DNA of 64,000 nt from Eonycteris spelaea (taxonomy: Eukaryota > Chordata > Mammalia > Chiroptera > Pteropodidae), in the NCBI GenBank assembly GCA_003508835.1, contig PUFA01000006.1, forward strand, positions 9,920,001-9,984,000. The letters run 5' to 3'. The translations under genes and the position numbers were made by a program. The notes under the pieces were generated by a model. It made no database searches and had not been told where the DNA came from. It worked only from the letters and a program-made list of their open reading frames with translations. Shown piece by piece: positions 20,606-31,309 of this stretch (its first letter is position 1; every line of letters begins with the position of its first letter).

Positions 20606-20680
20606 CCATTGGCTGGAGAGGCCACGTGATGCGCACTGGTATGCTAATATATGGTAATCGCTCCACGCCCCTCCTCCCCG
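20606..20680 (+). promoter_or_regulatory. Core promoter: CCAAT, E-box, octamer-like, TATA-like, GC box
   Basis: Within 75 bp there is an inverted CCAAT box (ATTGG, 20608-20612; NF-Y type), a palindromic E-box CACGTG at 20623-20628 within CCACGTGATG (USF/MITF/TFEB type), and ATGCTAAT at 20641-20648 (octamer-like). These are followed by a weak TATA-like CTAATATATGG and CCACGCCCCTCCTCC at 20663 (SP/KLF type). The order and tight spacing suggest transcription starting about 20675-20700 toward the right. The start site is inferred. Confidence 0.6.
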
Positions 20681-20792
20681 GGCTGTGTCCGAGTAGCCAG
20701 CAGAGTGCGCGGCGCCGAGCCGAGGGGCGGGCTGAGGGGCGGCCCCCGGGAGAGAGCGGCCAGGTGGAGGAGGAGCGCGAACGCGACCGCAG
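20680..20792 (+). other. Putative non-coding first exon with splice donor
   Basis: The GC-rich sequence downstream of the core promoter ends in ACCGCAG/GTAACG, a good 5' splice site (AG/GTAA) at 20792/20793. No ATG in strong context with a long frame precedes it, so this would be 5' untranslated. The first-exon start is not determined by sequence. The host gene cannot be named because no downstream coding exon is recognisable in the window; the remainder would be a first intron of at least 43 kb. An unspliced or alternative continuation is possible, since an acceptor-like CCCCCACCTCCGCAG ends at 21310. Confidence 0.45.
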
Positions 20793-21419
20793 GTAACGGG
20801 CGGGCGCGTGCGCGCTGGGGCCGGCTCGTGGCGGACGGGCAGCCCGCGGAGGGACTCGGGCCGCGGCGCTGCCGGCTTAACCCTTTGGGCACCCAGCTGT
20901 CACGGCGGGGCCGGGCCGCGGTGGCCGGGCCGGGCCGCGCGGGGTGGGGCATTGCCGTGGGCATCGGCAGGCAGGCGGCGGGCGGCCTGACCCGGGAGCG
21001 GCGGCGTGGCGCCCGCGCGAAGACCAAGCAGTCCGGGCTGGCGGAACGAACGGCTGCGGTGCGCCCAGGGCGGGGACCCAGCCGCGGCGGGGGCTGCGGG
21101 GCAGCTTCGGGGCCGGGACTTGCAGGAGGCTGCGGGGAACCGGCTGCAGTACCGGCACTCGCGTGGTTTCTCGGGGGGACCGAGCCCCTCCCGCCCAGAG
21201 GCCTGCGCCTCAGCAGCCCGTGGCCTGGCGCGGCCTGTGTCTCCTCTGCGCGTCCAGCGGAGTGCGAGGAGACCCGGGGGTCGGCCTGACCTCGGCCCCC
21301 ACCTCCGCAGCTGCGGTCTGACAGCCCAGCGGCCGACACTTTTGACCCGGAGGCAAGCTAGGGCCCCCTGTGGGACGAAAGCAAGACTGGTCCTTAGGGG
21401 GCACTAGCCAAGAGAACGA

Positions 21420-22065
21420 GATTATCGCTTCTGGGAGGAAAGGAATCCCCTAAAGGAAAAGCAGGCCCCAAGATTTGCCAGGTTGGAGAAGGAGGGATGC
21501 CCAGGAAAGGCACTGGCCCCTTTTTTTCTGTGCTGGGTGATGACCTGACACTTATGAGAAAAGGTCACTGCTGGACACCTGGATCAGTCTGTCATGTCCA
21601 GAGGAAGCGGCTGTTTTGCGTGAGTTCCTAACAGTTTTTCATAAGACAAGGTTTAAATTCATCTTCCTCCCTCACACTCCTCCTAGGTCTGCTACAGAAG
21701 TGTGTTCTTTTAATTGTCCACCCCCCCACCCGCCCCCTGCCGCCGCTGCCACCACTACCACCAATTCACTGAGATTGGTGGCAGCTTTAAGCTTATGGTG
21801 TAATTTACCTTCACTACAATAGAAATGGTAGGGTGGGCCATGTGCCACTAATATTAAGCTTGCCCTGGAGCTTCTTGGAAGTGAGGGGATGTTTCTATCA
21901 CCAGTGCAGATGAGAAACTGCCTAATGTGCTGGTGATACCAATTTCTTTTATGAGTCTGAAGTCAGTTCTTCTAAATCAAGGAAAAACGTGGTTACACAT
22001 GAACAGTAGCAGAAACCAATTTGATTTTTGCAAGTGAAGTGCCAATTACACTTTCACGTTGCTCT
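21420..22065. other. Island-proximal intron sequence, C-rich tract
   Basis: It contains a C-rich, CpG-containing stretch at 21719-21762 (CCCCCCCACCCGCCCCCTGC then CCGCTGCCACC). Otherwise nothing is recognised. Confidence 0.45.
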
Positions 22066-22069
22066 ACAT

Positions 22070-22410
22070 GTCTTTTATCACACAACAAACACTAGCTATA
22101 TGCCAGGAACACTATGTCCTGGGGATGCAAAGATGAATAAGGTAATTAGTCCTTGTCCTCAAAGAAATAGTGGGAGAGACAAATAAAATTGCCAGTTAAA
22201 GTAATAACAGCATAATAGATGTGTATATAAAGAGCTGTGGAAGCACAGAGGAGGGAACAATTAGCTGCCTGAGCGGGTCCAGAAAGGCTTTCCTGAGAAG
22301 AAACATCATAAAGCGAGGTCTTGACGGATGAATAGGAGTTTGCCTTTCAGAGAACAGGAATGGCAGCCAAACCAGAGGAAACAGTGAATATAGATATTTA
22401 GAGTATGATA
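22070..22410 (-). mobile_element. L2-like (CR1-clade) 3' part, antisense
   Basis: CAACAAACACTAGCTATATG, CTGGGGATGCAAAGATGAAT, AAGGCTTTCCTGAGAAG, GACGGATGAATAGGAGTTTG and GAACAGGAATGGCAGCC follow the antisense L2-type 3' layout. Confidence 0.6.
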
Positions 22411-23560
22411 TCTCTAGGCAATGGTGTTATACTGTAGCCATGGCCATTTTCCAAAACAAACCTAGAATTTCTAATACCCATCACAATTTTCCAGCAGTAT
22501 TTTCCTTCTTCTTCTTGTTCTTCCTCGCTTTTTGCCCTCATCAGTTTTTCTGAGTCTTACTCTTGGTCTTTGTCAGTCCTATCTTTCCAAGTAAGAGGCC
22601 AACATATGGAGATGGCGAAGGGATGGTTTGCAGAGCTCCAAGATAGAGCCTGAAAACTGGGCAGAATGGGTAGCATTACAGGCATCGTCTGGGAGGGCAA
22701 TCTGAATTATTCAGTAAGTGGAAAATACTGGTCATAACCAAGGAGACAGCTCTGAATGTGAAATCTGCATTTGGTCAAATTGTGAGACTTGGGAAAATGA
22801 GTAATAAGATCAGAAGCTAGAAGGATCTGGAGCAAGAGAGGTCTGGACTGTGGGTCAGGGCAGGCAGTACAAACTGACACCATGAATCAAGCAGAAATGA
22901 CGGAGCCGCTGTTATGAGGTGCAAGCCATGTAGGACAGGGCTAGATCTGACAGCATCAGGCAACTACAGAAAAGGACAGCACCATCTTCTCAATAAAATA
23001 TTTCCAGTACTTCCTTCTCTGTCTCTCTCCCTCACTATTATCCTCTTTTTATTCCAATTTCCACCCATGATTCACTTTTATTGGGCTGCTTTTACTGACA
23101 TCTTAGCTATCAGAGCCGAGGAAATCCTGCTGCCTTAGTATCCACCTCTAAACTCGTAAGCCTTTTACCTCATAAGCCTTCAACTTAGCCTGTTTTTACT
23201 TCCTGATCATTTGCAAATAAAGCATGGATGGGTCCAGAGGTAGTAAAGTAGACCTCATCTTCAAACCCACCTGATATTTGAATCAGATTTGGGCCTTTAG
23301 CTTTGTTTAAACCAAAACTTATTTTTAGAATGATTGTGGTTAACTTTCGGCAAATCCCCAGGCTTGAGCTATATTACAGATCAACCATGTAAAGAAAGTG
23401 ACACTGGTGTGATACACCTGATGTACACCATTAAGAGTGACAATTCTGTAAATGCTAGAGAATCAAGGGTGCTATTTTAGCAGTCTTTTCAACATGTTTA
23501 CTGAGCACCTGCTTATGTGCAAATACTGTGTTGTATTTTTGCTTTGGAAGAGTCATGAAA
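22410..23560. other. Stretch with no clear features
   Basis: Parts of 22600-22870 could continue the antisense L2-like repeat (GGGCAGAATGGGTAGCATTA, GATCAGAAGCTAGAAGG), but similarity is weak. No exon or RNA gene is seen. Confidence 0.35.
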
Positions 23561-23564
23561 ATGA

Positions 23565-23798
23565 GAGAGGTGGTGTAGTCTGGAGATTATTCTTAGTTAA
23601 ACAAGGTTTCAGATCTCATTTTTACCCGTTACTTGCTATGAGACTTGGACAAGTTATTTAACTTTGTTTCTTCATCTGTACTAATAATACTACCTACCTC
23701 ATATAGCTGTGAAGATTAAATGAAATCACAAATGTAAAGCAGTAGTACAGTAAATTTTCAAAGTGTTAAACATTTGGTTTTATAGGTGTTGAAAAAAG
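23565..23798 (+). mobile_element. MIR SINE, sense
   Basis: TGGTGTAGTCTGGAGATTAT, GTTACTTGCTATGAGACTT, GGACAAGTTATTTAACTTTG and ACTACCTACCTCATATAGCT. Confidence 0.9.
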
Positions 23799-23809
23799 AG
23801 AAAGATCAT

Positions 23810-24960
23810 TATAGGCTGGAATTATCAAAGAGGCTTTTTCCAGAGACATGGTGAATTTTATTATGTAAAGAGAATGAAGGTAGAAGAGATTTCCAGAGAG
23901 GAAAAACAATATTCATAAAACATAGGGCCAGAATATTGAAGACATTTTCCGGGGTCATTGATGAAATTGACCGATCTGGCAAGATCAGAAGGTTTAAGCA
24001 GAGAATTCTAGGATTGGAAAGGTTGGTCAAAGCCAGATTTTAAAAGGCACTGATGCTAAACTAAAGAGTTAGGACTTTATGCTGTATGATAGAAAGTCTG
24101 AAAATGCTTGATTAGAGAAGTTTGGGGTCACAAAAGTAATAGTTTAAGAAGATTTTCAACAACAACATGGAGAATAAATTTTGGTAGGGATAGAAAAAGA
24201 ACTGTACAACCAGTTAGTAGGTTATTTAAATCATCTAGATGTAAGGGGATATGGAATTAAATTAGAGTGATGGCAGTGAAAATAAGAGCTGGGTTCAGTA
24301 AGTATTATGAAGGAAACATGAACAGGACTTTATGACCAGATATGAGGACAAGAAATAAGGAAGAATCAAATATAGCCTTAAACATGGGTGACATGATTAA
24401 CAGAAATAGGGCAGACAGAAAGGAAAACCAGTTTGAGGAAGAAAAAGAGAAGCTAAGTGCTAAATATCTTGAGGTGATACCGGAACTTACATAAGTGGAC
24501 ACATCCCATAAGTACTTAGAAGTGGAGGGCTAATGTTCAAAGGAGAGAAATCAGAGAGTCATATATATAGAAGGTGAAAACTGAAGCCATATGATTAGCT
24601 TAGTTCATCAGTGCCAACACATAGAAATAAAAGAATAGAGGACCAAGAACAGAAGCTTGGAGATTGCCCACACTTAGGGAGGTAAGGAGAAGAAATAAGG
24701 TCAATATGGTAGAAAATAAGGAATAATATAGAGGAGCAAAAGAATCATCTATTGATTTCATACAACAAATGCATTCTCTTCCAAACCATTTGTGTACTTG
24801 ATTAGATATGCTGTTAGCCATGAGGGTCAAGAAGTCAAGAGAAGAGAGGGCTTCACGCTGGAGGAATTGGCCAGCAGTATGAAATTTTACAGAAATAGTG
24901 GAAAATATCCTTTATATTTAGTAAATGGAGCCATTACGTTTTGAAAACAATAGCTTCAGT
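23810..24960 (-). mobile_element. L2 LINE, ORF2 C-terminal half, antisense
   Basis: About 1.1 kb of degraded antisense L2. AGTTAGGACTTTATGCTGT and AACCAGTTAGTAGGTTAT correspond to the post-RT part. The minus-strand translation near 24670-24610 retains LQASVLGPLFF, recognisable as the L2 RT motif around QGSVLGPLLF. Many stops and frameshifts make it non-functional. It is one of the longer L2 copies here. Confidence 0.75.
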
Positions 24961-25244
24961 TCATCAGGGGTTGACCATGGGGATATTACACACCAGATTA
25001 AAGAGGATTGTGGCATGAGATGCTGATAAGAAATGAATACAACATGTAGATCATTCTTTGTATGTTAGGAAGTAAAAGAAGAGAAATAATGTGGTTAAAG
25101 AAGACAGACGAATCAAGCAAAAGATTTGATCTTCCTTGTCTGCTTCCTTATTTTAGTCATCCTGAGATATCATTCTCATTCTTTCATATCCTGAATAGTA
25201 GTTTAGCATTTCATCTCTTAAACTTCGATAATTATCTGTACATT

Positions 25245-25492
25245 TCCTTGAACAATAATAGTATAGCTACTATTTATTGAGTGTTTACTCTGTGCTAAGC
25301 ACTTCCTATACATTCTATTATGCCATTTAATCCTCACGATACTGTATTACAAACACACAACCCCTTGGAAATATGGCGAGACTAAATAAATTGCCTAAGA
25401 TCACATAATTAATGAGTGACAAGGATGGGATTTGGACTGAGCTCTGACTTTAAAGCTCTTCTAAAGGGTCATGCTATACTGTCTCTGAGGGC
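25245..25492 (-). mobile_element. MIR SINE, antisense
   Basis: GCTACTATTTATTGAGTGTT, TACTCTGTGCTAAGCACTT, AATCCTCACGATACTG and TTGCCTAAGATCACATAATT; nearly full-length. Confidence 0.93.
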
Positions 25493-25504
25493 AGGACCAG
25501 CTGC

Positions 25505-25705
25505 ATGGGTGTGTGACCTGTGCAATCTCCCAGGGCCCTGCATGTTTATAAAGGCCCTATGCTTGGTTTAATGCTCTGTTGTTGTTGTCTTGAAATACAT
25601 AATAATTTTTTAACAAGGGCCCTGCATTTTTAGTGTGTCCTGAGAGCCACAAATTATATAACCAGTCCTGCCTGAAGGTATCAGTACTACTTCCTGAAGC
25701 TGGGA
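25505..25705. mobile_element. Unclassified interspersed repeat
   Basis: The paired phrases CAGGGCCCTGCATGTTTATA and AAGGGCCCTGCATTTTTAGT, with ACCAGTCCTGCCTG at the right, resemble a repeated mammalian sequence I have seen but cannot name. Confidence 0.3.
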
Positions 25706-26280
25706 AAGCATTTTGTGCTGTATCCTTTGTTTTGTTTGTGTAGCCCAATGTCCTTGCTGTGTCATGGTACACAATTACATTTTCCTGCAGTCCTCTCATT
25801 TTGGACTCTTGGAATGAAGGGCAAAAGGGGAATATTTGGAAGTTCAAGTAGATAGCCAGTATGAAGAGGATAGAGAATAAAGAGGCAAGGAATTATTAAC
25901 CCAGAATGGCTTCTAGAAACTCATCCATCATATCTTGAGTGTACTGTTGGATAAAGCTACAGTCCTGATGCTGTTACTCCCAATTTAAAAAAAAAAAATG
26001 ACCTCTTATATACCTCTTCCTTTTGTAGTCATTTGTTTGTGGGAAGCTATGGAGACCATTTTTCAACCTACTGAAACATAAATTGGGATCGAATGGGTAT
26101 AATACAACTTTTCTGCCTACTCTGATGACTTTTTAGCCAGGCTGTACCACCCCTTCACCCCGTACTGGAGACTGCCCAGCAGCTTTGAACCACGTGACCG
26201 TCTTTACCATATTTGTCTTGAATGCTCATGTTCCACTTTTGCCTTTGTTGCCCTCACTATTCCTTCATCTCCCCGTATGA
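25705..26280. other. Stretch without recognised features
   Basis: AT-rich DNA with a short A-run near 25987. Nothing else is recognised. Confidence 0.35.
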
Positions 26281-26282
26281 AT

Positions 26283-26384
26283 CATGAAAACCAGAAAAAC
26301 TTAATTTTTTATATTATCTCTGATTTTTTGCGTTATAGTCACTACTTTTAACTGACAATGAATTAAGTCTTTCTGGTTTTCATG
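26283..26384. repeat. 102-bp long inverted repeat (24-bp arms)
   Basis: The left arm 26283-26306 (CATGAAAACCAGAAAAAC then TTAATT) pairs with the right arm 26361-26384 (AATTAAGTC then TTTCTGGTTTTCATG) at 23 of 24 positions, separated by a 54-bp AT-rich spacer. It could be a MITE whose terminal repeats survive, or a hairpin-forming locus. No target-site duplication is evident directly beside the arms, and I do not recognise the family. Confidence 0.85.
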
Positions 26385-26565
26385 GTTATCGCTTTCTCAA
26401 AAACAACTTTTACTCATCCTCTTGCTTCTCCCACTCATGGTATTGACCAATTCCTGATACCACTTGATACTAGCTGGCCATTTGACCAAGTCCTAACGCC
26501 AGCCAATCTAGATTCCTTTGTGGAGGATATCAGACAAGACTGAGACTGTGTTGCTTTTTCCTATG
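26385..26565. other. Unique sequence
   Basis: No recognised feature. Confidence 0.3.
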
Positions 26566-26567
26566 TC

Positions 26568-26712
26568 AGAACATCTCATTATAGCACTTACCACATTATC
26601 ATAACTGCTAGGGATTATGTCTTTTTCATATATATAACTTCGATTCCTAAAGCCATTCTTTGAACATAGTAGTTGCCCAATAAATGGTTGTCGAATATGC
26701 TTAAAAATAGCT
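26568..26712 (+). mobile_element. L2 LINE 3' end
   Basis: AGCACTTACCACATTATCAT, AACTGCTAGGGATTATGTC, TAGTAGTTGCCCAATAAATG and GTTGTCGAATATG follow the L2 3' UTR and terminus. Confidence 0.75.
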
Positions 26713-27054
26713 TGTACCTTTACATACTTTATACTCTGTTCTTTAGAAAATGTATGTATACTGCAAAGTATCTAGCCTTGTGCCCTATGATGAATAAACG
26801 TTTCTTCATCTTCCTATATAGAGGCTCATGTATCATTGCTGTTGAAGATGTAAGGAAACCATTGTATATGTCAAAGACTTCTTGACTTGCCAACTCATCT
26901 ACTCCAGGGAGGACTTCTTGAACTTGTTTCTCTCTGTAAGTCTCTGCTCCACCCATACTCTGAAACCAATTCTGCCCTTGTAGGAAATCATTTAGTGAGC
27001 CACTAGCCCAAAGGTAATTGGTTCAATAACAAAGCCAACATTGGTTCACTATTT

Positions 27055-27178
27055 AAATATTTGACTATAAGCTTTATGAAGGGAGGAACTGGGTCTGGCT
27101 TATCCATTGCCATATGCTCAGCACCAAGCACTATTAGATGCTTGATAAATAACTGGTGAATGAATTAATGACATTTCA
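27055..27178 (+). mobile_element. L2 LINE 3' end
   Basis: ATAAGCTTTATGAAGGGAGG, ATGCTCAGCACCAAGCACTA and GATGCTTGATAAATAACTGG with a terminal TGAATGAATTAATG are the L2 3' end. Confidence 0.85.
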
Positions 27179-27499
27179 TTCTTGATATTCATGTTCCATT
27201 CCTGTTACCCAGGTCCTGAGCTCTGATCACCCAGAATCTTAGGCCCGAGATCATCATTTCATGTGGCCCAGACTTTTCGTCTTGGTCCTTGACTCTCCTC
27301 TTTCACTTATCATGGCTCATCTTTGGGAATTTGACCCCTTGCTTACTCAGAGCTAAGGTACCTCTTCCTTTCTTGATCTTCCTAACTAATAAGGCCAGAT
27401 GCCCTTGAGAGAATATTCTTTTTTTCAACCTATAACCAGAAATATCCAGCATAAATGTGAAATGTGTTTTCAGATATTTTAACTGAAGTTGAAATACAT

Positions 27500-27960
27500 T
27501 CATATTTCAAAAGAAACAGGACAGGCCCCTTAAGAGACATGTTTTGGCCAGAAACCAAGTTCTAAAATGTCATGAGTCTGTTAAACTGATTAACTTGTAA
27601 GCTTCAGCAATTCAATGCAAATTAATTTTTAAACCAACCAGCAAATCAAAGGAGGGCAGAGAACTAAATGAGTGTGTAAATATGGTTGCCAAGAGAAACT
27701 TTTCCTGACAGAAGAGTGAACCTCACAGGAATTTATACAGGCCCAAGAAAGCAGTGTAACCTGATCGTTGTCTGTTCTCATTCTGATGGGGGAAGAAAAT
27801 GATGTAGAAACCGTAGGTACAGATAAAGGTGGCTTCAGACCTTTCTAGAGACATGAGGAATAAATTCTCTGTCTGTAAGTGAGATTGAGTGGTAGGCTCT
27901 CCAGGGCAAATAGGACTATTATAAAGCGCTCGTTCCTTCTGAGGAAACAGCTGGAAAAGC
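27500..27960. promoter_or_regulatory. Repeat-free block with POU/TCF-type motifs (candidate enhancer)
   Basis: The block includes ATGCAAATTAATTTTT near 27616 (perfect octamer ATGCAAAT fused to a TAATT homeodomain site). About 30 bp on comes AATCAAAGG (TCF/LEF type), and just upstream GTTAAACTGATTAAC (two HNF1/Lhx-like half-sites). Motif density in repeat-free DNA is the only evidence. Confidence 0.3.
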
Positions 27961-27989
27961 AGAGCTTCTCTGAATCTACCTCCGAACTA

Positions 27990-28062
27990 GTATCTGTTCA
28001 CTCAACAAATATTTATTCAGCACTTTCGAAATGGCCCATTGCCCAGAAGGAAATATGATTAT
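27990..28062 (-). mobile_element. L2 3' end fragment, antisense
   Basis: TTCACTCAACAAATATTTAT and TCAGCACTTTCGAAATGGCC. Confidence 0.6.
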
Positions 28063-28580
28063 AAGAGAATGGTAACAATTTGAAGGTATTGTATTACACC
28101 TAGTGGCTGTTCCTTAAATTTTGTCTAAGTTAATTTTTTGAGGAGAGGTTGATGTGGACTTAAACATTTAATGCTTTTTTTTAATAAATACAATTTCTGT
28201 ATAGAAAGCAAAACACAAGTGTATATTCTGCTATGTATCTATTCTTAGGTCATCACTCCTGAGAAAAACCTAACTCATTGATTCATAAAGCCACACCCCA
28301 AGGTAGATGTTCATCTAGTGACAGTGTCATCTAAATTGTAGGTATAGTACCAGGAAAGGACAAAACCATCTCCTTGATGGCTAAAATCATAAGAGACCCT
28401 TCATATTTTAATGATAAATGATGGATGGTTTGAAGTCTAAAGACTTGGCTGTAAAATGCATTTGGATTGAAATGTATAACACTGTCTCATATCTGATACC
28501 TACTGTTCAGTGTTCCATTTTATACCCTAATGTACTGGAGTTTTATACTGTGCACGGTGCTTTTCACTGGCCTTCAGAGA
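28062..28580. other. Stretch without recognised features
   Basis: AT-rich, no recognised repeat or exon. Confidence 0.35.
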
Positions 28581-28582
28581 GG

Positions 28583-28820
28583 CAGTAGAAGGTAAGGGTT
28601 AACAGCATGGTCACTATAGCCAGATGTTTGTTTGCCAACCCTGCCTCTACCACTCATTAACTGTGACCTTCACAGCCTTCTTCAAGTCTTCACCCTGTCT
28701 GTGCTCCAGTCTTCTTGTGCATAATGGGATGATAATAGTACCTACCTCGAAGAATTATAGAATTAAACAGGTTAATACATATGAGGTACATGGTAAGCAC
28801 TATGTATGTTTCACCTTTAA
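28583..28820 (+). mobile_element. MIR SINE, sense
   Basis: GTTAACAGCATGGTCACTAT, CTACCACTCATTAACTGTGA, TAATAGTACCTACCTCGAAG and GGTACATGGTAAGCACTATG. Confidence 0.88.
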
Positions 28821-29154
28821 TTATTTACTGTGACCTCCTAGATCGCAGGGCTGATTCCATTTGGGGGAGGACTGTTGAGGTATATACAGGTATAATCACT
28901 TCCCTAAAGTTGTACAACTAAGTTTGGACTCAGATTCTTTTCATCCTTAATTTAGCACTGGAGTTTTCTATTCCACTTAGTAAGAGAGAGAAAATGAGAA
29001 TTGGCATAAGAGAAAGGAACTTGACTTCTGGAGCATTTTGAAATAAGAATTCCTTCACAAAAAATGGCAACACTAAAGCATATGGAAATGAAATTGCTCT
29101 CTCAAAGGCAAAATGAGTGTTAGAAATGGGTGGAAATAATATAAGATAGGGAAT

Positions 29155-29370
29155 GTCATGCTGGGTCAGGCTGTGGTGTACGCAGCCCAACATTCTGTCT
29201 CTGAGCATGATAGCGAGGGATAATCAGAGGGGACTATAATAGCTGCCACCTATGACAAAAACTGCTAATTACAGGGATGAACCTACCCATCCTTAACTGT
29301 CTTTTATTATCCTGTTGTGTCTTATTCACCCAAGTATTTAAGCTTTATTTTATTTTGGTCTTTAAAATCT
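29155..29370 (-). mobile_element. CR1/L3 LINE fragment, antisense
   Basis: TGCTGGGTCAGGCTGTGGTG, CAGCCCAACATTCTGTCTCT and, after a gap, GATGAACCTACCCATCC resemble the antisense 3' region of CR1/L3 elements, a very old amniote LINE family. Confidence 0.4.
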
Positions 29371-29419
29371 GTTCATTAATTTTTTTAAAAGAAATGTAAG
29401 CTTCTGTACCCCTATACTA

Positions 29420-29990
29420 GTAGCTAGGGATGCAAAAATGAGAACCTAATTCTGGAACCCCAGAAGTTTATAAAGAAAGACAGACATGGAAACATTGTGC
29501 TATTGTATTCAGTGCCATAATAGAAGTATGGACAAGCTGTTTTGAAAGCTTAGAAGAGGAATCACTTAATCATGCTTAAAATGTCACCTTCTGGAGAAAG
29601 TGACATTTGAGAAGACAACTGAAGGATAAGGAGGAGTTCCTTAGGCAGACAGTTCACTTTAGACAGGAGGAGCAATATGTGCAAAGGTGGGGTGTCTTGG
29701 TGTGTATCCGAGCAAGTAATCTGACACGACAGGAGCATAACATACGAGTAGGGGCAGGAACAAGGCTGAAAAGCACGCCAGGGTCAAACACGAAAGGCTT
29801 GGTTTGCCAAGCTACGAATTGGACTTTCTGTCGGAGACCATGGGGAACTGCTGAAGCACTTTAGGAGTAATATGATCAAATCGCCCTGCCTTGTGGGAGG
29901 ATCCAATCAGCAATGTGGCAGCCGGTTGGACAGGAGTGAACTGGAGACAGAATCATGCAGTTAGAAGGGAGCCTCTGTTTGACTTCTCGT
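29420..29990 (-). mobile_element. L2-like (CR1-clade) LINE, antisense
   Basis: GGGATGCAAAAATGAGAACC, GAAAGTGACATTTGAGAAGA, GAAGGATAAGGAGGAGTTCC and AGCAATATGTGCAAAGGTGG are followed by a region matching the antisense ORF2 end (GGGGAACTGCTGAAGCAC, AGTAATATGATCAAATC). Overlapping plus-strand frames at 29607-29864 are antisense noise. Confidence 0.65.
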
Positions 29991-30029
29991 CCACTGCCAG
30001 TACTTTTACTACTGAATATGTATATTTGT

Positions 30030-30112
30030 TCATGCAACCCAGATGTATTGATGTCATGCTGGATACTAGACTAAGTGCTAAAAATACTAAAAGAAACAAC
30101 ACACCATCCATA
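30030..30112 (-). mobile_element. L2 3' end fragment, antisense
   Basis: GCTGGATACTAGACTAAGTG and TAAAAATACTAAAAGAAAC fit the antisense L2 3' end; degraded. Confidence 0.45.
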
Positions 30113-30114
30113 CC

Positions 30115-30735
30115 GTAGAGTCATTTGCAGTGTTTTATTTGTTCTAAACAAAGCTTTCTTGAGTTTCAAGCTTTCCTTGTCTGCTACCATTTCATCTCAG
30201 TCACAGTACTAGTGTTCTGGTATGTAAAAATTAGCTAATTTGTGTTTACTCTGCCTGTAGGCACGCTTTTACTGTCCCTGTCATAACTCCTTTCGCTCAA
30301 CCTTCATCTCTCCAAAGTGCAAAGTTCTAATCATTTAATGAATTCCTATAGAGAATGACTCCATTACACCTTTTCGGGGGGGCTTCCACTATTTCAATTC
30401 ATAATTTTCTCTCATTTCCCCCAAACCTTAAGGACTATGTTAGCACTCTTAGTCACACATTAAACTCTTTGGGCCCTACTTCTTGTCCTTGACTAGCTTA
30501 TAAAGACCTTACTTTCTTCATTCTTCTTTTCCCAAAGGAGAATTTTATTTCCCTGAATGTGCATACCAGAATTGTAAACTACATTATTTTTATGTTGTGA
30601 TAATGCCTTTCACCCATGAGATTACAGTCCCCAAAGGAAAATCTCCTCCTCTTCCCAAAATAAAGAAATTAAGAATGAGATGATATTTCTACTGCAAGAA
30701 GAGTTTTTATTCAAAGTAGTAGTGTTTATTATATA
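30115..30735. other. Stretch without recognised features
   Basis: AT-rich sequence with no clear repeat family or exon. Confidence 0.35.
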
Positions 30736-30737
30736 AT

Positions 30738-30998
30738 AATAAGTTATGATTTAATTTATTGAGAACTTAATTTATATGCTAATTGCCACACTAAAACATT
30801 ACATGAATTCTTATTTAATCCTCACAGCCACTTTGTGAGGGTAAGTAATCTTATTACTCCCACTGCACAGATGAAGAAACAGGATCGATCAAAGGGGTAA
30901 AATGATTTGTCCAAGGTCCTATCACTAAGAAAAAATAGAGCCAGATCTCAAACTCAAGCCTGTCTGATTCCAGAAACAAGTTCTTCATACTGTGTAGT
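30738..30998 (-). mobile_element. MIR SINE, antisense
   Basis: TTAATCCTCACAGCCACTTT, GTGAGGGTAAGTAATCTT, CACAGATGAAGAAACAGG and TTGTCCAAGGTCCTATCAC. Confidence 0.9.
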
Positions 30999-31309
30999 GT
31001 AGGGTAGATATGCAGGGTCTGAGTGCAGGTACCCATGATCATTAAGAGTGAGCTAATTATTTTCAACACTCCTTTAGTCATAACTGCCATGTATTTCCCA
31101 ATTTTATTCTTACTAGTTATTTTAATAAGCTATTTTATTTGAATCACAAGAAGTACAGTAAGTTTCTAGTAACACCTGCCTCCCCCCAAAAATATTTTGT
31201 AATGTTTGTCATAATAGATCTGAGTCTGCATGTTAGCCTATAGAGGTGTTATAGTTCATTGCAGATCCTATGCAGGACCTACCTCCACGTGAATAGATTG
31301 CATCTCAGA

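Larger units (their letters stand above)
20400..21420. promoter_or_regulatory. CpG island
   Basis: About 1 kb that is GC-rich and dense in CpG, in sharp contrast with the AT-rich flanks. It is the only such island in the window. Long open frames on both strands (up to 231 codons minus and 212 plus) are expected from GC-rich DNA poor in stops. They overlap one another and translate to Arg/Gly/Ala/Pro-rich sequence without domains. Islands of this type mark promoters in mammals. G-rich runs at 20905-20950 and 21068-21115 could form G-quadruplexes in the downstream transcript or non-template strand. Confidence 0.93.

Noticed and set aside
20644..21407. Long overlapping open frames (up to 231 codons) on both strands in the CpG island
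   Set aside because: They are Arg/Gly/Ala/Pro-rich, overlap in several frames and on both strands, and contain no domain. GC-rich DNA lacks stop codons, so such frames arise by chance.
21290..21420. Second exon beginning after the acceptor-like CCCCCACCTCCGCAG
   Set aside because: The acceptor is plausible, but no matching donor or open coding frame fixes an exon. In GC-rich island sequence such matches are common.
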